From Umezawaea endophytica (GTDB lineage: Bacteria; Actinomycetota; Actinomycetes; Mycobacteriales; Pseudonocardiaceae): DNA of 64,000 nt. Shown piece after piece: positions 34,392 through 43,015 of the stretch. The position numbers and the translations under genes are program-made. The stretch covers positions 43,294 to 107,293 of the forward strand of contig NZ_JANYMP010000032.1 in the NCBI RefSeq assembly GCF_025061645.1, written 5' to 3'. The notes beneath the pieces were generated by a model. It did no database searches. It was not told where the DNA came from and worked only from the letters and a program-made list of their open reading frames with translations. Each line of letters begins with the position of its first letter. Within the stretch, counting starts at the first letter, position 1.

Positions 34392-35624
34392 CTACGCCAC
34401 CAGCTCCGCCTGCGCGGTCTCCCGGATGTCGCCCGCGCGCAACGACGTCCCCGGCAGGCACAGCGCTCCGACGTCGGGCACCTGACCGCCGAGGATCCAC
34501 CGCACCAGCCCGGCGAGCTGGTAGGCGATCATCGGCGGCACCGCGTCCCCGATGTGCCGGTAGGCGTTGCCCAGGATGGACACGTCGAACCGGAACCGGC
34601 GCGGGAAACCCTGGAGCAGCGCCATCTCGCGCACGGTGCACAGCCGGTGCTGCTGCGGGTGCGCGTACCGGCCGTTGCCGACGTGGGCGCACTCGCGCTT
34701 GATCGTGCGGGCGGGCTCGTCCCACCACATCCGACCGTAGACGTCCGGGTGGGACCCCCAGCGGCCCGTTTCGATGATCTTCAACTGGGCCGGGTTGAGC
34801 AGCGCCGCGGTCGCGTCGGACCCCACGAGGTCCGCCCACGAGCCACCGTCCACCGGGATCGCCCGCATCCGGTGCAGCGTCCGGTCCTGGCGGAACGACG
34901 GCGACACGTGCGTCGGGTCCTTCGGGTGCGCGAACCCGGCGGGCACGGCGGGCAGCCGCGAGATGGCCCGGCGGACGGTGATCGCCGACGGCCGCACCTC
35001 CCGGCCTTCCCACACGTCCTCCAGCGTCCGCAGCGGGAGCCCGGCGTCCACGGCCACGACCAGCGCGCGCTCGCGGAGCTGCGGCAGGCCGAACCGGGAC
35101 AGCAGGTGCGACCCGGCGGCGACGCGGTAACCGAGCTTGTCCAGCTCGTCGGCGAGCCCTTCGAGGTGGTGCCTCTGCCTGCCCTTGACCAGTTCGCGGG
35201 CGTTCTCCATCAGCACCACGCGCGGCCGCAGCTCGGCCGCGTACGCCGCGACCCGGCCGACGAGGGAGTTGCGCGGGTCGTCGCGCAGGTGGTTCGCGGC
35301 CGTGGTGCGGCTGAACCCCGAGCAGGGCGGGCACGCCACCAGCACGTCCAGCTCGCCGCGCGCGAGCCCCCACGCCTCGCGCACCACGGCCGGGTCGACC
35401 GCCGCCAGGTCCAGCTCCAGCGGGTCGACGCCGATGTTCGCGCGGTAGGTGCCGTTGCAGCGCAACGACCCCAGCTTCGACGACGGCTTGCCGATCTGGG
35501 CGTCGGCCGCGCCGACGACCGCGAAGTCGGGGTGGGCGTGGAAGCCGAGGCTCATCCCACCGGCTCCGGAGAACAGGTCCGCCACCCGGTAGGTGGCGCC
35601 GCGGAGGGCTACGGGCGACGGCAC
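34392..35624 (-). CDS. DNA (cytosine-5)-methyltransferase
   Basis: This 410-residue enzyme has the C5-methylase motifs in order: I VADLFSGAGGMSLGF (S-adenosylmethionine), IV VACPPCSGFSR with catalytic Cys101, VI MENARE (Glu140), VIII QLRERALVVAV, then a recognition region and X GNAYRHIGDAVPPMIAYQLA. Motif IV is PCS in place of the common PCQ, and VI is ENA in place of ENV. Both occur in the family. GTG 35624 lacks a clear ribosome site. No endonuclease or vsr gene is adjacent, so it appears an orphan methylase; its target cannot be read. Confidence 0.93.
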   Translation of the reverse strand: MPSPVALRGATYRVADLFSGAGGMSLGFHAHPDFAVVGAADAQIGKPSSKLGSLRCNGTYRANIGVDPLELDLAAVDPAVVREAWGLARGELDVLVACPPCSGFSRTTAANHLRDDPRNSLVGRVAAYAAELRPRVVLMENARELVKGRQRHHLEGLADELDKLGYRVAAGSHLLSRFGLPQLRERALVVAVDAGLPLRTLEDVWEGREVRPSAITVRRAISRLPAVPAGFAHPKDPTHVSPSFRQDRTLHRMRAIPVDGGSWADLVGSDATAALLNPAQLKIIETGRWGSHPDVYGRMWWDEPARTIKRECAHVGNGRYAHPQQHRLCTVREMALLQGFPRRFRFDVSILGNAYRHIGDAVPPMIAYQLAGLVRWILGGQVPDVGALCLPGTSLRAGDIRETAQAELVA

Positions 35625-35720
35625 GAGCGTGATCGTACGGCTGGGTGTCACCCGTTGTCGCAGACGACCCGTCCGCCCGGCGACACCGCTGTCCACACGG
35701 CATCCCGTAGGTTCCCGGCT

Positions 35721-36518
35721 ATGGAGCTGCCGCCCGCCTGGCAACGGCCGGATCCGTTGCGTGGTCTGGAAGCCGTGCCCTGGAACGACTTGTCGGACGG
35801 GCGCGGGTCGGCGCGCGGGATCGGCGAGCTGCTGCGGGGAGTGGTCGACGAGGACCTGGCCCTCCGGGCTGCCTCGCTGGCCACCCTCGTCGAGCGGCTG
35901 CTGCCCGAGGACACCGTGTCCGAGGCGAGCGCCTTCGCCGTGCCGTTCCTGGCCGAGCTGGGCGCGAACTACAAGGTCGCGCCGGACGTCCGCGACCGGC
36001 TGATCTTCCTGCTGGCCGCGCTGGGCCTGGCGGGGTGCGGGTTCACCGAGGACGGCAAGCGCACCTGGCGACGGTGGAACGCGGTGGGCCGCGAACTCCC
36101 CCGGCTGTCCCCCGACTGGATCACCCAAACCCGTTACGCCGTCGCGAAAGCGGCGCCGAAGGTGTTCGAGTCGCTCGCCACCGCCGAGGTGGCGTGCGTG
36201 GTCGCGCTGGCGACCGCCGTGCCGGAGGTCGTGCCGAAGCAGACGGCGCGCGTGGTGTGGGGCATCGCGCAGGGCGACGGCCACCACTCGTCCGCCGTGC
36301 TCGTCGACGCGGCGGCGGTCGCCCACCACCTCGTGCAGGGCGAGGAGTCCGACCACTGGGCGCTGGCGGCGACGGCGCGGGGATACCCGGACCTGGTGCG
36401 CGCCTACGAGGACGACGAGTACCCGCCGCACCAGCCCGGCGCCGTCACGATGGCGCTGATGGGCTACCGGTTGGCCTTCCTCGCCGCGTACGGCGGGAAA
36501 GGCCAACCGGAGGACTAG
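35721..36518 (+). CDS. Unrecognised helical protein divergent from the methylase
   Basis: I do not recognise this 265-residue protein. It has no signal or membrane helix, is rich in Ala, Leu and acidic residues, and reads as a series of helices (ELLRGVVDEDLALRAASLAT; IFLLAALGLAGCG) that could be HEAT-like. TAGGTT (35709-35714) lies seven bases before the ATG, so the mRNA is probably leaderless. It is divergent from the methylase with a 96-base gap and overlaps the convergent ATP-grasp gene by three bases. Confidence 0.75.
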   Translation: MELPPAWQRPDPLRGLEAVPWNDLSDGRGSARGIGELLRGVVDEDLALRAASLATLVERLLPEDTVSEASAFAVPFLAELGANYKVAPDVRDRLIFLLAALGLAGCGFTEDGKRTWRRWNAVGRELPRLSPDWITQTRYAVAKAAPKVFESLATAEVACVVALATAVPEVVPKQTARVVWGIAQGDGHHSSAVLVDAAAVAHHLVQGEESDHWALAATARGYPDLVRAYEDDEYPPHQPGAVTMALMGYRLAFLAAYGGKGQPED

Positions 36519-37942
36519 GCCGTGACGGCTTCGCCGAGTTCGACCGACGCCAGCACCTCGTCCGCGATCGGGATCGCGGGCTCCAGCGGGCCGAGGCACG
36601 TGCCCCACTCGTGGTCGGCCAGCGCGAACGCGGCGACCGTGAGCGCGGCGACGGCACGACCGGGCTGGAGCTGCTCGGCGTGGAAGTCCAGTTCCAGCCG
36701 GGCTCCCAGCGGTGACGGGCGCAGTCGGAGCGTGGCCTGCGGGGCCTCCTCCGGGTACGCGAACCGGCACGTCCACTCGGTGAAGACGATCGGCCGTTCC
36801 ACGACCTCGGTCGGGTTGACCGCGCGGACGTTCGCGCCGACCGAGCCCGCGCGGAAGCCGTCCGCGGCGTCGAGGAGCAGCTCCTCGAACTCCATGGAGG
36901 AGATCCCGAGGTCGTGGCCCGCCACCAGGGCGACCTGGACCAGCGACACCGGGAGCTGCGGCAGGGCGTCCTCGAAGCAGACCATCGCGCCGCCGTAGCG
37001 GGTGTTGATCTCCGTCGGCAGGAAGCCGTCCTCGGTCGCGATGCCGTCGAGCGTGAACGTGCCGCGGTAGTCGACCGTCTCGCGCAGCCGCTCGCCGACG
37101 CGGCGGGCCAGGTTGCGCATCTCGTCGCGGATCCACGCGGGCGGGTCGTAGTACGACGCGCAGCCCGCGTAGAGGAACCTCGCCGAGCCCGCGCGGCGGG
37201 GCACGACCATCTCGATCGGCCGCAGCACCGCCGTGCCGTCCGGGAACACGATCCCGTGCACGCTGACCGGGATCCCTTCCAGGAACGGCATCACGCGGAC
37301 GAAGTCGCACTTGGGCGCGAGCACGGCGAACGCGTCGGCCGCCTCCTCGCGGGACCGCACCCGGCGGACGAAGTTCGCGCCGCCGTTGATCGCGGGACCG
37401 TCACCGGACCACACGACGCCCGCGCCGCGGTCCAGCTTCTCGGTCGCGACCCACAGGGCCTCGAAGTCCAGGTCCAGCACCACGGCCGGGGCGCGCGGCG
37501 CGGACAGCTCGTCCCACAGCGCGTCGATCGTGGTCTTGTTCTCCAGCTCGACCCACTCGGGTCGGCGGGCGTTGAGGACGGGACGCCCGGCGAACTCGGC
37601 CGTGGAGATGTACGGGGTGCTGATGACCAGCGCCTCGCCCTCCGGGTCGAAGTCGTCGAGGATCGCGCGCACCTCGGCGTTCGGGCGTTCGAGGAGCTGG
37701 GTCAGCCTGCGCTGCTCCACCGCGACGAACCCGCCCGCTATGCCGAGGGGCACCCAGCGGGAGACCTCGGAGTCGTGCAGCGGCGCGTGGTCGTCCGTCG
37801 AGAGGACGAGCGTGTGGCGAGCTCCGAGCTGGTTCAGCTCGGAGACGCGACTACTGAGCCGCGTACCCCCGGCGAGCACGACCTTGCGGTCGCCGAACAA
37901 CGTGCGAAGGCGCTCGTGGAGCGCGAAGAAGACAGGAGTCAT
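36515..37942 (-). CDS. ATP-grasp ligase-like protein
   Basis: This 475-residue soluble protein has an N-terminal Rossmann-like region (KVVLAGGTRLSSRVSELNQL), a central nucleotide-binding part (VVWSGDGPAINGGANFV) and an ATP-grasp end with the metal site LPTEINTRYGGAM, where Glu and Asn would hold Mg. Such enzymes join a carboxylate to an amine or thiol through an acyl phosphate. The substrate is unknown. The start overlaps a 10-bp palindrome CGAGATCTCG (37946-37955) in place of a ribosome site. A 67-residue gene lies upstream on the same strand. Confidence 0.8.
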   Translation of the reverse strand: MTPVFFALHERLRTLFGDRKVVLAGGTRLSSRVSELNQLGARHTLVLSTDDHAPLHDSEVSRWVPLGIAGGFVAVEQRRLTQLLERPNAEVRAILDDFDPEGEALVISTPYISTAEFAGRPVLNARRPEWVELENKTTIDALWDELSAPRAPAVVLDLDFEALWVATEKLDRGAGVVWSGDGPAINGGANFVRRVRSREEAADAFAVLAPKCDFVRVMPFLEGIPVSVHGIVFPDGTAVLRPIEMVVPRRAGSARFLYAGCASYYDPPAWIRDEMRNLARRVGERLRETVDYRGTFTLDGIATEDGFLPTEINTRYGGAMVCFEDALPQLPVSLVQVALVAGHDLGISSMEFEELLLDAADGFRAGSVGANVRAVNPTEVVERPIVFTEWTCRFAYPEEAPQATLRLRPSPLGARLELDFHAEQLQPGRAVAALTVAAFALADHEWGTCLGPLEPAIPIADEVLASVELGEAVTA

Positions 37943-38104
37943 CGCCGAGATCTCGCTTAGATGAGCAGCGGTGGAGAGCACCGGCGAGCGCCGGGTGATC
38001 CGCACTGTAGAGGCACCCGGTTGGATCGGCGAAGCACGGTCCGGCAACAACCCGGTGAAAGTCGTGGGATGGTCCCCCGACGACGACGGGTCGTGCGGCG
38101 AAGA

Positions 38105-38308
38105 TCAGCGAGCGGCGTCCCGAAGTACCTGGTCAACCCGGTTGAGGAAGGCGCGGGCACCCTTGGGTTTGGGGAACGCGATGTGGATCGAGGACAGCTC
38201 GTCCTCCGAAGCGGGCGCGGCGGCGACGATCGCCGCGGCGTCCTCCAGGAACCGCTGGCGCTTGGCCATCAGGCCGGCGTGCTCGGCCAAGGCACCATCG
38301 ATGCTCAT
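38105..38308 (-). CDS. Small protein of unknown function
   Basis: I do not recognise this 67-residue protein: MSIDGALAEHAGLMAKRQRF is followed by an Ala-rich helix and IHIAFPKPKGARAFLNRVDQ. Nearly all codons end in G or C, as in the neighbouring genes, so it is probably real. GTG 38335 would add nine residues. It lies 162 bases upstream of the ATP-grasp gene on the same strand and just inside a shared palindrome. A structural or regulatory partner of that enzyme is possible but only inferred. Confidence 0.55.
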   Translation of the reverse strand: MSIDGALAEHAGLMAKRQRFLEDAAAIVAAAPASEDELSSIHIAFPKPKGARAFLNRVDQVLRDAAR

Positions 38309-38327
38309 GTGCACGGCTGGATGCGGG

Positions 38328-38343
38328 TAACTCACTTGAGTTA
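38328..38343. promoter_or_regulatory. Operator-like palindrome between divergent genes
   Basis: TAACTCACTTGAGTTA has perfect seven-base arms (TAACTCA/TGAGTTA) around a CT centre. It is AT-rich within GC-rich DNA and lies between the 67-residue gene (start 38308) and the epimerase gene (start 38420), so a repressor bound here could govern both. The regulator is not identified. Confidence 0.55.
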
Positions 38344-38419
38344 CATCGGTCCACCCGATCGAGACCTTGAGACCCAATTTTGGCCACGTGTCCGTTTTTC
38401 TTCCGGAGAGGCTGCTGAG

Positions 38420-39316
38420 ATGTGCCCCATGCGAGTCCTGGTCACCGGCGCGTCCGGGTTCATCGGCGGCGCGGTCGTCGACCGGTTGGTCGCCGCGGGC
38501 CACGCCGTCCGGGTGCTGGCGCACTCGACGGACGACCGCGACGGGGTCGAGTCCGCCCGCGCTGACCTGCGGGATCCCGCCGCGCTGGCCCTCGCGGCGG
38601 TCGGCGTCGACGCCGTCGTGCACCTCGCGGCGGTGGCCCGCGTGCGGGAGTCGTTCGAACGGCCGCTGCACTACTACGAGGTCAACGCGAGCGGCACGGT
38701 GAACCTCCTGGCCGCGCTGCCGGAGGGGTCCCGTGTGGTGTTCGTCTCCACCGCCGGGGTCTACGGCGCCCCCCTCTCGCAGCCGATCACCGAGGACTGC
38801 CCGCGCGCCCCGGCGAACCCGTACGCCGCCTCCAAGGCCGCCGCGGAGGACGCCGTGGCGTGGACCGCCCGGTCCGGCCGGATCGGCGCGGCGACCCTGC
38901 GGCTGTTCAACGCGGCGGGCGGCGTCGACCGCGACGGCACGCGCGTGATCACCCGCGCGGTCGACGCGGCGCTGGGCGGGACGCCGCTGACGATGTTCGG
39001 CGACGGCTCGGCGGTGCGGGACTTCGTGCACGTGGAGGACATCGCGACCGCCGCCGTGCTGGCGCTGGAGAACACCGCGGTCGGGAGCCACGACGTCTTC
39101 AACGTCGGCGCGACCGCGGCGAGCGTGCGGGACGTGGTCGACTCCGTCGAGCGGGTCACCGGACGTCCGGTGCCGCTCGTGCGCGCGCCCGCGCACGAGG
39201 GTGAGGTCGCCGAACTCCGGGCGGACACGCGCAGGCTGCGCAGGGTGCTGGGCTGGGAGCCGAAGCGCTCCGCCCTCGACGACCTGGTCCGCGACCAGTG
39301 GCTCAGCCGCGGCTGA
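38420..39316 (+). CDS. NAD-dependent epimerase/dehydratase
   Basis: This 298-residue extended SDR enzyme has the NAD motif VTGASGFIGG, VVHLAAVA, a catalytic Ser/Tyr set (FVSTAGVYG and NPYAASKAAAE, YxxxK) and the sugar-nucleotide region RLFNAAGGVD with FGDGSAVRDFVHVEDIA. It resembles UDP-glucose 4-epimerase and dTDP-sugar dehydratases; the substrate is not determined. GGAGAGG lies about eight bases before ATG 38420; ATG 38429 is an alternative three codons in. A palindrome lies 77 bases upstream. Confidence 0.9.
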   Translation: MCPMRVLVTGASGFIGGAVVDRLVAAGHAVRVLAHSTDDRDGVESARADLRDPAALALAAVGVDAVVHLAAVARVRESFERPLHYYEVNASGTVNLLAALPEGSRVVFVSTAGVYGAPLSQPITEDCPRAPANPYAASKAAAEDAVAWTARSGRIGAATLRLFNAAGGVDRDGTRVITRAVDAALGGTPLTMFGDGSAVRDFVHVEDIATAAVLALENTAVGSHDVFNVGATAASVRDVVDSVERVTGRPVPLVRAPAHEGEVAELRADTRRLRRVLGWEPKRSALDDLVRDQWLSRG

Positions 39317-39326
39317 GCTCCAGTGC

Positions 39327-40229
39327 CTAAGCGCGCTTGGGCACCGGGATCCGCTCCAGGTCCCTCGCGACCACGACCTCGCCGTCGAACACCTCGGCGG
39401 CCTCGGCGTGGAACCGCGACGAGTCCGGGTAGCGCTGGGAGAAGTGCGTGAGCACGAGCTTGCGCACCCCGGACTCCGCGGCGACCGTCGCGGCCTGGCG
39501 CGCGGTGAGGTGGCCGTGGTCGACGGCGTGCCGCTCGTCCTCGTGCAGGTAGGTCGACTCGATCACCAGCATGTCGGCCCCCTCCGCCAGCGCGTACACG
39601 CCGTCGCACAGCCGGGTGTCCATGACGAACGCGAACCGCTGGCCGGGCCGGGGCTCGCTCACCTGCTCCAGGGTGACGCTGCCGAGCACGCCCTTCTCCT
39701 GGAGTTCGCGGACCATTGGTCCGGAGATCCCGTGCTCCTTCAGCCTGTCCGGCAGGATCCGCCGCCCGTCCGGCTCGACCAGGCGGTAGCCGAAGGTGTC
39801 CAGCGAGTGGTCGAGCCTGCGCGCCTCGACCGTGCCGAACGGGCCCGTCGCGATGACGCCCTCCGCCACCACGGGCTCCTGGCGGATGTCGGTGACGTCG
39901 TAGAACGAGCTGGCGTGCCGCAGCCGGTCGAAGAACTGCTGCCCCGACGCCGGGTAGTGCGCGAACACCGGCCGGGTCACCTTGTCCAGCGACAGCCGCT
40001 GCACGATGCCGGGCAGGCCGAGGCAGTGGTCGCCGTGGAAGTGCGTGACGCAGATCCGGGTGATGTCGCTCGCCGCCGCGCCCGCCATCAGCATCTGCCG
40101 CTGGGCGCCGTCACCGGGGTCGAACAGCAGGCCCTCGGCGTCCCACCGCAGCAGGTAGCCGTTGTGGTTGCGCGCACGGGTCGGGACCTGGCTGGCGGTG
40201 CCCAGCACGATCAACTCACGGATCGACAC
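39327..40229 (-). CDS. rnz: Ribonuclease Z
   Basis: This 300-residue metallo-beta-lactamase-fold nuclease trims the 3' ends of tRNA precursors. The zinc motif is [13 protein letters not shown], with further ligands in FVMDTRLCD and [10 protein letters not shown] and the His of the C-terminal site. The N-terminus [21 protein letters not shown] is typical of ElaC. Start is GTG 40229. Several tRNA genes in the window lack an encoded CCA, consistent with a need for this enzyme. Confidence 0.95.
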   Translation of the reverse strand: MSIRELIVLGTASQVPTRARNHNGYLLRWDAEGLLFDPGDGAQRQMLMAGAAASDITRICVTHFHGDHCLGLPGIVQRLSLDKVTRPVFAHYPASGQQFFDRLRHASSFYDVTDIRQEPVVAEGVIATGPFGTVEARRLDHSLDTFGYRLVEPDGRRILPDRLKEHGISGPMVRELQEKGVLGSVTLEQVSEPRPGQRFAFVMDTRLCDGVYALAEGADMLVIESTYLHEDERHAVDHGHLTARQAATVAAESGVRKLVLTHFSQRYPDSSRFHAEAAEVFDGEVVVARDLERIPVPKRA

Positions 40230-40252
40230 GGCACGACGTTAACGTTGGGACC

Positions 40253-41065
40253 ATGGAGAGCCTGCGCGCGGTGTCCGAGTGGCCGGTCGACAACGCGGCG
40301 ACCGCGGTCGTCACCTCCGACGGCCGCGTCGCGGGCAGCCACGGCGAGGTCCACCGGCCGTTCCCGCTCGCGTCCGTGACGAAGCCGCTCGTGGCGTACG
40401 CCGTGCTGGTCGCCGTGGAGGAGGGCGCGGTCGAGTGGGACCAGCCCGCGGGCCCCGAGGGTTCGACGCTGCGGCACCTCGTCGCGCACGCGTCCGGGCT
40501 CGCGTTCGACAGCCGCACGGCCCAGGCGTCCCCCGGCAGCAGGCGGATCTACTCCAATACCGGGTTCGAGGTGCTGGCGGAGACCGTGGAGGAGGCGACC
40601 GGGTTCGCGTTCCGCGACTACCTGGCCGAAGCCGTGTTCCAGCCGCTCGGCATGGGGTCGACCTCGCTGGACGGCAGCCCCGCCGCGGGCGCCGTGTCGA
40701 CGGTGGCCGACCTGTCCCTGTTCGCCTCCGAGGTGCAGGCGCCGAAGCTCGTGTCGGCCGCGCTCGTAGAGGAGGCGACCGCGGTCGTGTTCCCCGGACT
40801 GGCGGGCGTCCTGCCGGGCTACGGCAACCAGCGCCAGAACGACTGGGGCCTCGGGTTCGAGATCCGCGACGGCAAGTCACCGCACTGGACGGGTTCGGCC
40901 AGCTCACCCGCCACGTTCGGCCACTTCGGCCAGAGCGGCACGTTCCTGTGGGTGGACCCGGTGGCGGGCGCGGCGTGCGTCGCGCTGGCCGATCGCGCCT
41001 TCGGTAAATGGGCGATCGAGACGTGGCCCGCGTTCACCGACTCGGTGTTGGCGGAACTGTCTTGA
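40253..41065 (+). CDS. Beta-lactamase-family serine hydrolase
   Basis: This 270-residue protein has the class C/PBP-like triad pattern: SxxK as SVTK (Ser41, Lys44), YxN as YSN (100-102) and HFGQSG in place of KTG near the C-terminus. No signal peptide is visible, so it is probably cytoplasmic and an esterase or peptidase, not a resistance enzyme. It is divergent from rnz with a 23-base gap. An inverted repeat ACCGGG/CCCGGT at 41079-41100 may terminate it. Confidence 0.87.
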   Translation: MESLRAVSEWPVDNAATAVVTSDGRVAGSHGEVHRPFPLASVTKPLVAYAVLVAVEEGAVEWDQPAGPEGSTLRHLVAHASGLAFDSRTAQASPGSRRIYSNTGFEVLAETVEEATGFAFRDYLAEAVFQPLGMGSTSLDGSPAAGAVSTVADLSLFASEVQAPKLVSAALVEEATAVVFPGLAGVLPGYGNQRQNDWGLGFEIRDGKSPHWTGSASSPATFGHFGQSGTFLWVDPVAGAACVALADRAFGKWAIETWPAFTDSVLAELS

Positions 41066-41143
41066 ATGGCATTTCCTGACCGGGAATGAATAGGCCCGGT
41101 GCTAATGTCCGCCCCGTTCCGCTCGATGTGAATGGGGAGATCG

Positions 41144-42037
41144 ATGAAAAAGCTCGGCACAGCGCTGTTCGCCTGCGCTCTCGCGTTCGCGGTCGCGCCT
41201 GCGGCCAACGCGGGAACAGCGAAGTCGTTGCAGGTCGTGGCACTGGGGGATTCCTACGCCGCAGGTACCGGCGCGGGCGACTACGAACCGGGAACGGAAG
41301 GCGTCTGCTACCGCAGCGCCAATTCGGCGGCGGCCGTCGTGGTGGCCGACCTTCGCTCACGGGGAAAGCAGGTGGACTTCACCAACGTGATGTGCAGCGG
41401 TGCCGCCATTCCCGATCTGAGCACCACTTTCAAGGAGCAGCCGCCCCAGTTGGACTCGCTTTCGAAGTCCACTGATCTAGTGCTGCTCACGATCGGCGGC
41501 AACGACGTCGGCTTCGCCGACTACGCCGGGATGTGCATCCTGTCCGACTGCACCGGCGCGGGCGCCCAGCTCGTCCTCGGCCAGTTGCCCGCCATGACCA
41601 CCAAGCTCACCGCGCTGCTGGGTGACATCAAGCAGCGCAGCCCCCGCGCCCGCGTCGTCCTCGGCGGGTACGGCCGCGCCTTCACGCCCGGCGCCAACGC
41701 GCCCGACGTGCCGCTGGACCCGATCTGCGGCGACGGCATCCTCACGCTCCCGGAGCGCGCCGAGGGCGCCACCGTCTCCCAGGGCGTCGACCAGGCCATC
41801 CGCGACGGCGTGCGAGCGGCCCGCCAGCGCGGTGTGAACGCGGCCTACGCCAGCGCCTACCACGGGAACGGCACCCTGCGCGCCGAGTTCGAGGGCCACT
41901 CGGCCTGCCAGGGCGGCACCCCGTACTACCGTGGCTTCGACGCGCTGGCCCCCGGCCAGGAGGGCTCCGTCGCCGTCCTCCACCCGAGCAAGGCGGGCCA
42001 AGCCGCCTTCGCGACCCTGGTGGCGTGCGAGATCTAG
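41144..42037 (+). CDS. Secreted SGNH/GDSL hydrolase
   Basis: This 297-residue exported lipase/esterase has a signal peptide (MKKLGTALFACALAFAVAPA) and the SGNH blocks: GDSYAAG (Ser37), a Gly block near FTNVMCSGA, GGNDVGF (Asn120) and the final HPSKAGQAAF carrying His. Paired Cys residues suggest disulphides as in Streptomyces lipases. I chose ATG 41144, with GGGGAG upstream; an in-frame start at 41132 would lie inside the ribosome site. TAATGT at 41103-41108 may be the -10. Confidence 0.9.
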   Translation: MKKLGTALFACALAFAVAPAANAGTAKSLQVVALGDSYAAGTGAGDYEPGTEGVCYRSANSAAAVVVADLRSRGKQVDFTNVMCSGAAIPDLSTTFKEQPPQLDSLSKSTDLVLLTIGGNDVGFADYAGMCILSDCTGAGAQLVLGQLPAMTTKLTALLGDIKQRSPRARVVLGGYGRAFTPGANAPDVPLDPICGDGILTLPERAEGATVSQGVDQAIRDGVRAARQRGVNAAYASAYHGNGTLRAEFEGHSACQGGTPYYRGFDALAPGQEGSVAVLHPSKAGQAAFATLVACEI

Positions 42038-42061
42038 CCGTTCGGGACGGGCGGCCCGCGC

Positions 42062-42412
42062 TCAGGCGGGCCGCTCGTCATCCCGCTGCGACTCCAGCCG
42101 CAGCGCCAGTTGCTGGAGCACCGCCGCCACGTCCGCGTCCTCGCACTGCTCCTCGTAGGCGTGCGCGACCGCCTGGAACCCCAGCGTCAGCCCGGCGGTG
42201 AACGCCGCCACCCGTGCCATGACCTGTTCCAGCGCCAGCCGGACGAACTCCGCCACGTCCTCCGTCGCGGCGTCGGGGACGGCCACGGAGTAGCTGAACA
42301 CGTCCTCCTGGAGCAGCTTCAGCGCGAGGCGCAGGTCGTCCGCCTCGCCGTCCCCGCCGTGCATCAGCGTGAGCACACCGATGGCCCGCTGCATGATCTC
42401 CTCGTTGCGCAT
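42062..42412 (-). CDS. Unrecognised small acidic protein
   Basis: I do not recognise this 116-residue protein. It begins MRNEEIMQRAIGVLTLMHGG and is mostly helical, with an acidic middle (DAATEDVAEFVRLALEQVMA) and end RLESQRDDERPA. No membrane segment, Cys pair or nucleotide motif is visible. ATG 42412 is preferred; GTG 42427 is in frame. It lies 64 bases upstream of nothing else on its strand until the SLOG-like gene behind it, so it may share that transcript. Confidence 0.65.
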   Translation of the reverse strand: MRNEEIMQRAIGVLTLMHGGDGEADDLRLALKLLQEDVFSYSVAVPDAATEDVAEFVRLALEQVMARVAAFTAGLTLGFQAVAHAYEEQCEDADVAAVLQQLALRLESQRDDERPA

Positions 42413-42476
42413 GACCAACGATCCCACCAGCCTGCCCGAACGCGGTGGAATAACACCCGCTCAGCCCCGTGCCGCC

Positions 42477-42938
42477 CTAGATGGGGACGACGAGCAGCGC
42501 CTTGCCCTGCGAGGCCGCGTACCCGAGCGTGTAGCCGGTCCCGCTCCCCTGGTCGCCGGACCGCGGGAAGCCGATCACCAGGTCGCTCTTGTCGACCATC
42601 CACCTGTTGCGCGCCAGGTAGGCGTCGATCCCGACCTCGTCGATGTCCAGCTCGACCAGTTCGGCCAGCCGCCCGGCCCCGTGCCACTTCAGGATCGCCG
42701 CCGAGGCCTGGTCGGGCTGGTCCCGCACGGTCCGCGGGACCACCACCGTCACCTCCGCCTTGGTCTCCTCGGCCAGCCACTCCAGCGCCGCCGTGTCGAC
42801 CCCCACGGCTCCGCCCACGAAGAACCGCGCTTCGGCCACCGCGAACGGCAGCACGTAGTCCACGAACACCTCGACCAGGTCCTCGGTCGACAGGTGCTCC
42901 ACAGCCCGAGCCCCGGTGATCGTCACGGACCGAGCCAC
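42477..42938 (-). CDS. SLOG/DprA-like Rossmann protein
   Basis: This 153-residue protein looks like a single Rossmann domain of the SLOG/LOG group: VTITGARAVEHLS at the start, GGAVGVDTAALEWLA (phosphate loop) and ARNRWMVDKSDLVIGFPRSG, then GSGTGYTLGYAASQGKALLV. These motifs are shared with DprA and LOG-type nucleotide-binding proteins. Binding of a nucleotide is likely; the function is not known. Start is GTG 42938. It lies 64 bases before the 116-residue unknown on the same strand. Confidence 0.7.
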   Translation of the reverse strand: MARSVTITGARAVEHLSTEDLVEVFVDYVLPFAVAEARFFVGGAVGVDTAALEWLAEETKAEVTVVVPRTVRDQPDQASAAILKWHGAGRLAELVELDIDEVGIDAYLARNRWMVDKSDLVIGFPRSGDQGSGTGYTLGYAASQGKALLVVPI

Positions 42939-43015
42939 TGCACACCCCCGCCATGGTCACCGAACAGCACAACGTTCTCACGTCCGCGCCGCGGTGCTCG
43001 ACGGTGTCGGGTGTC

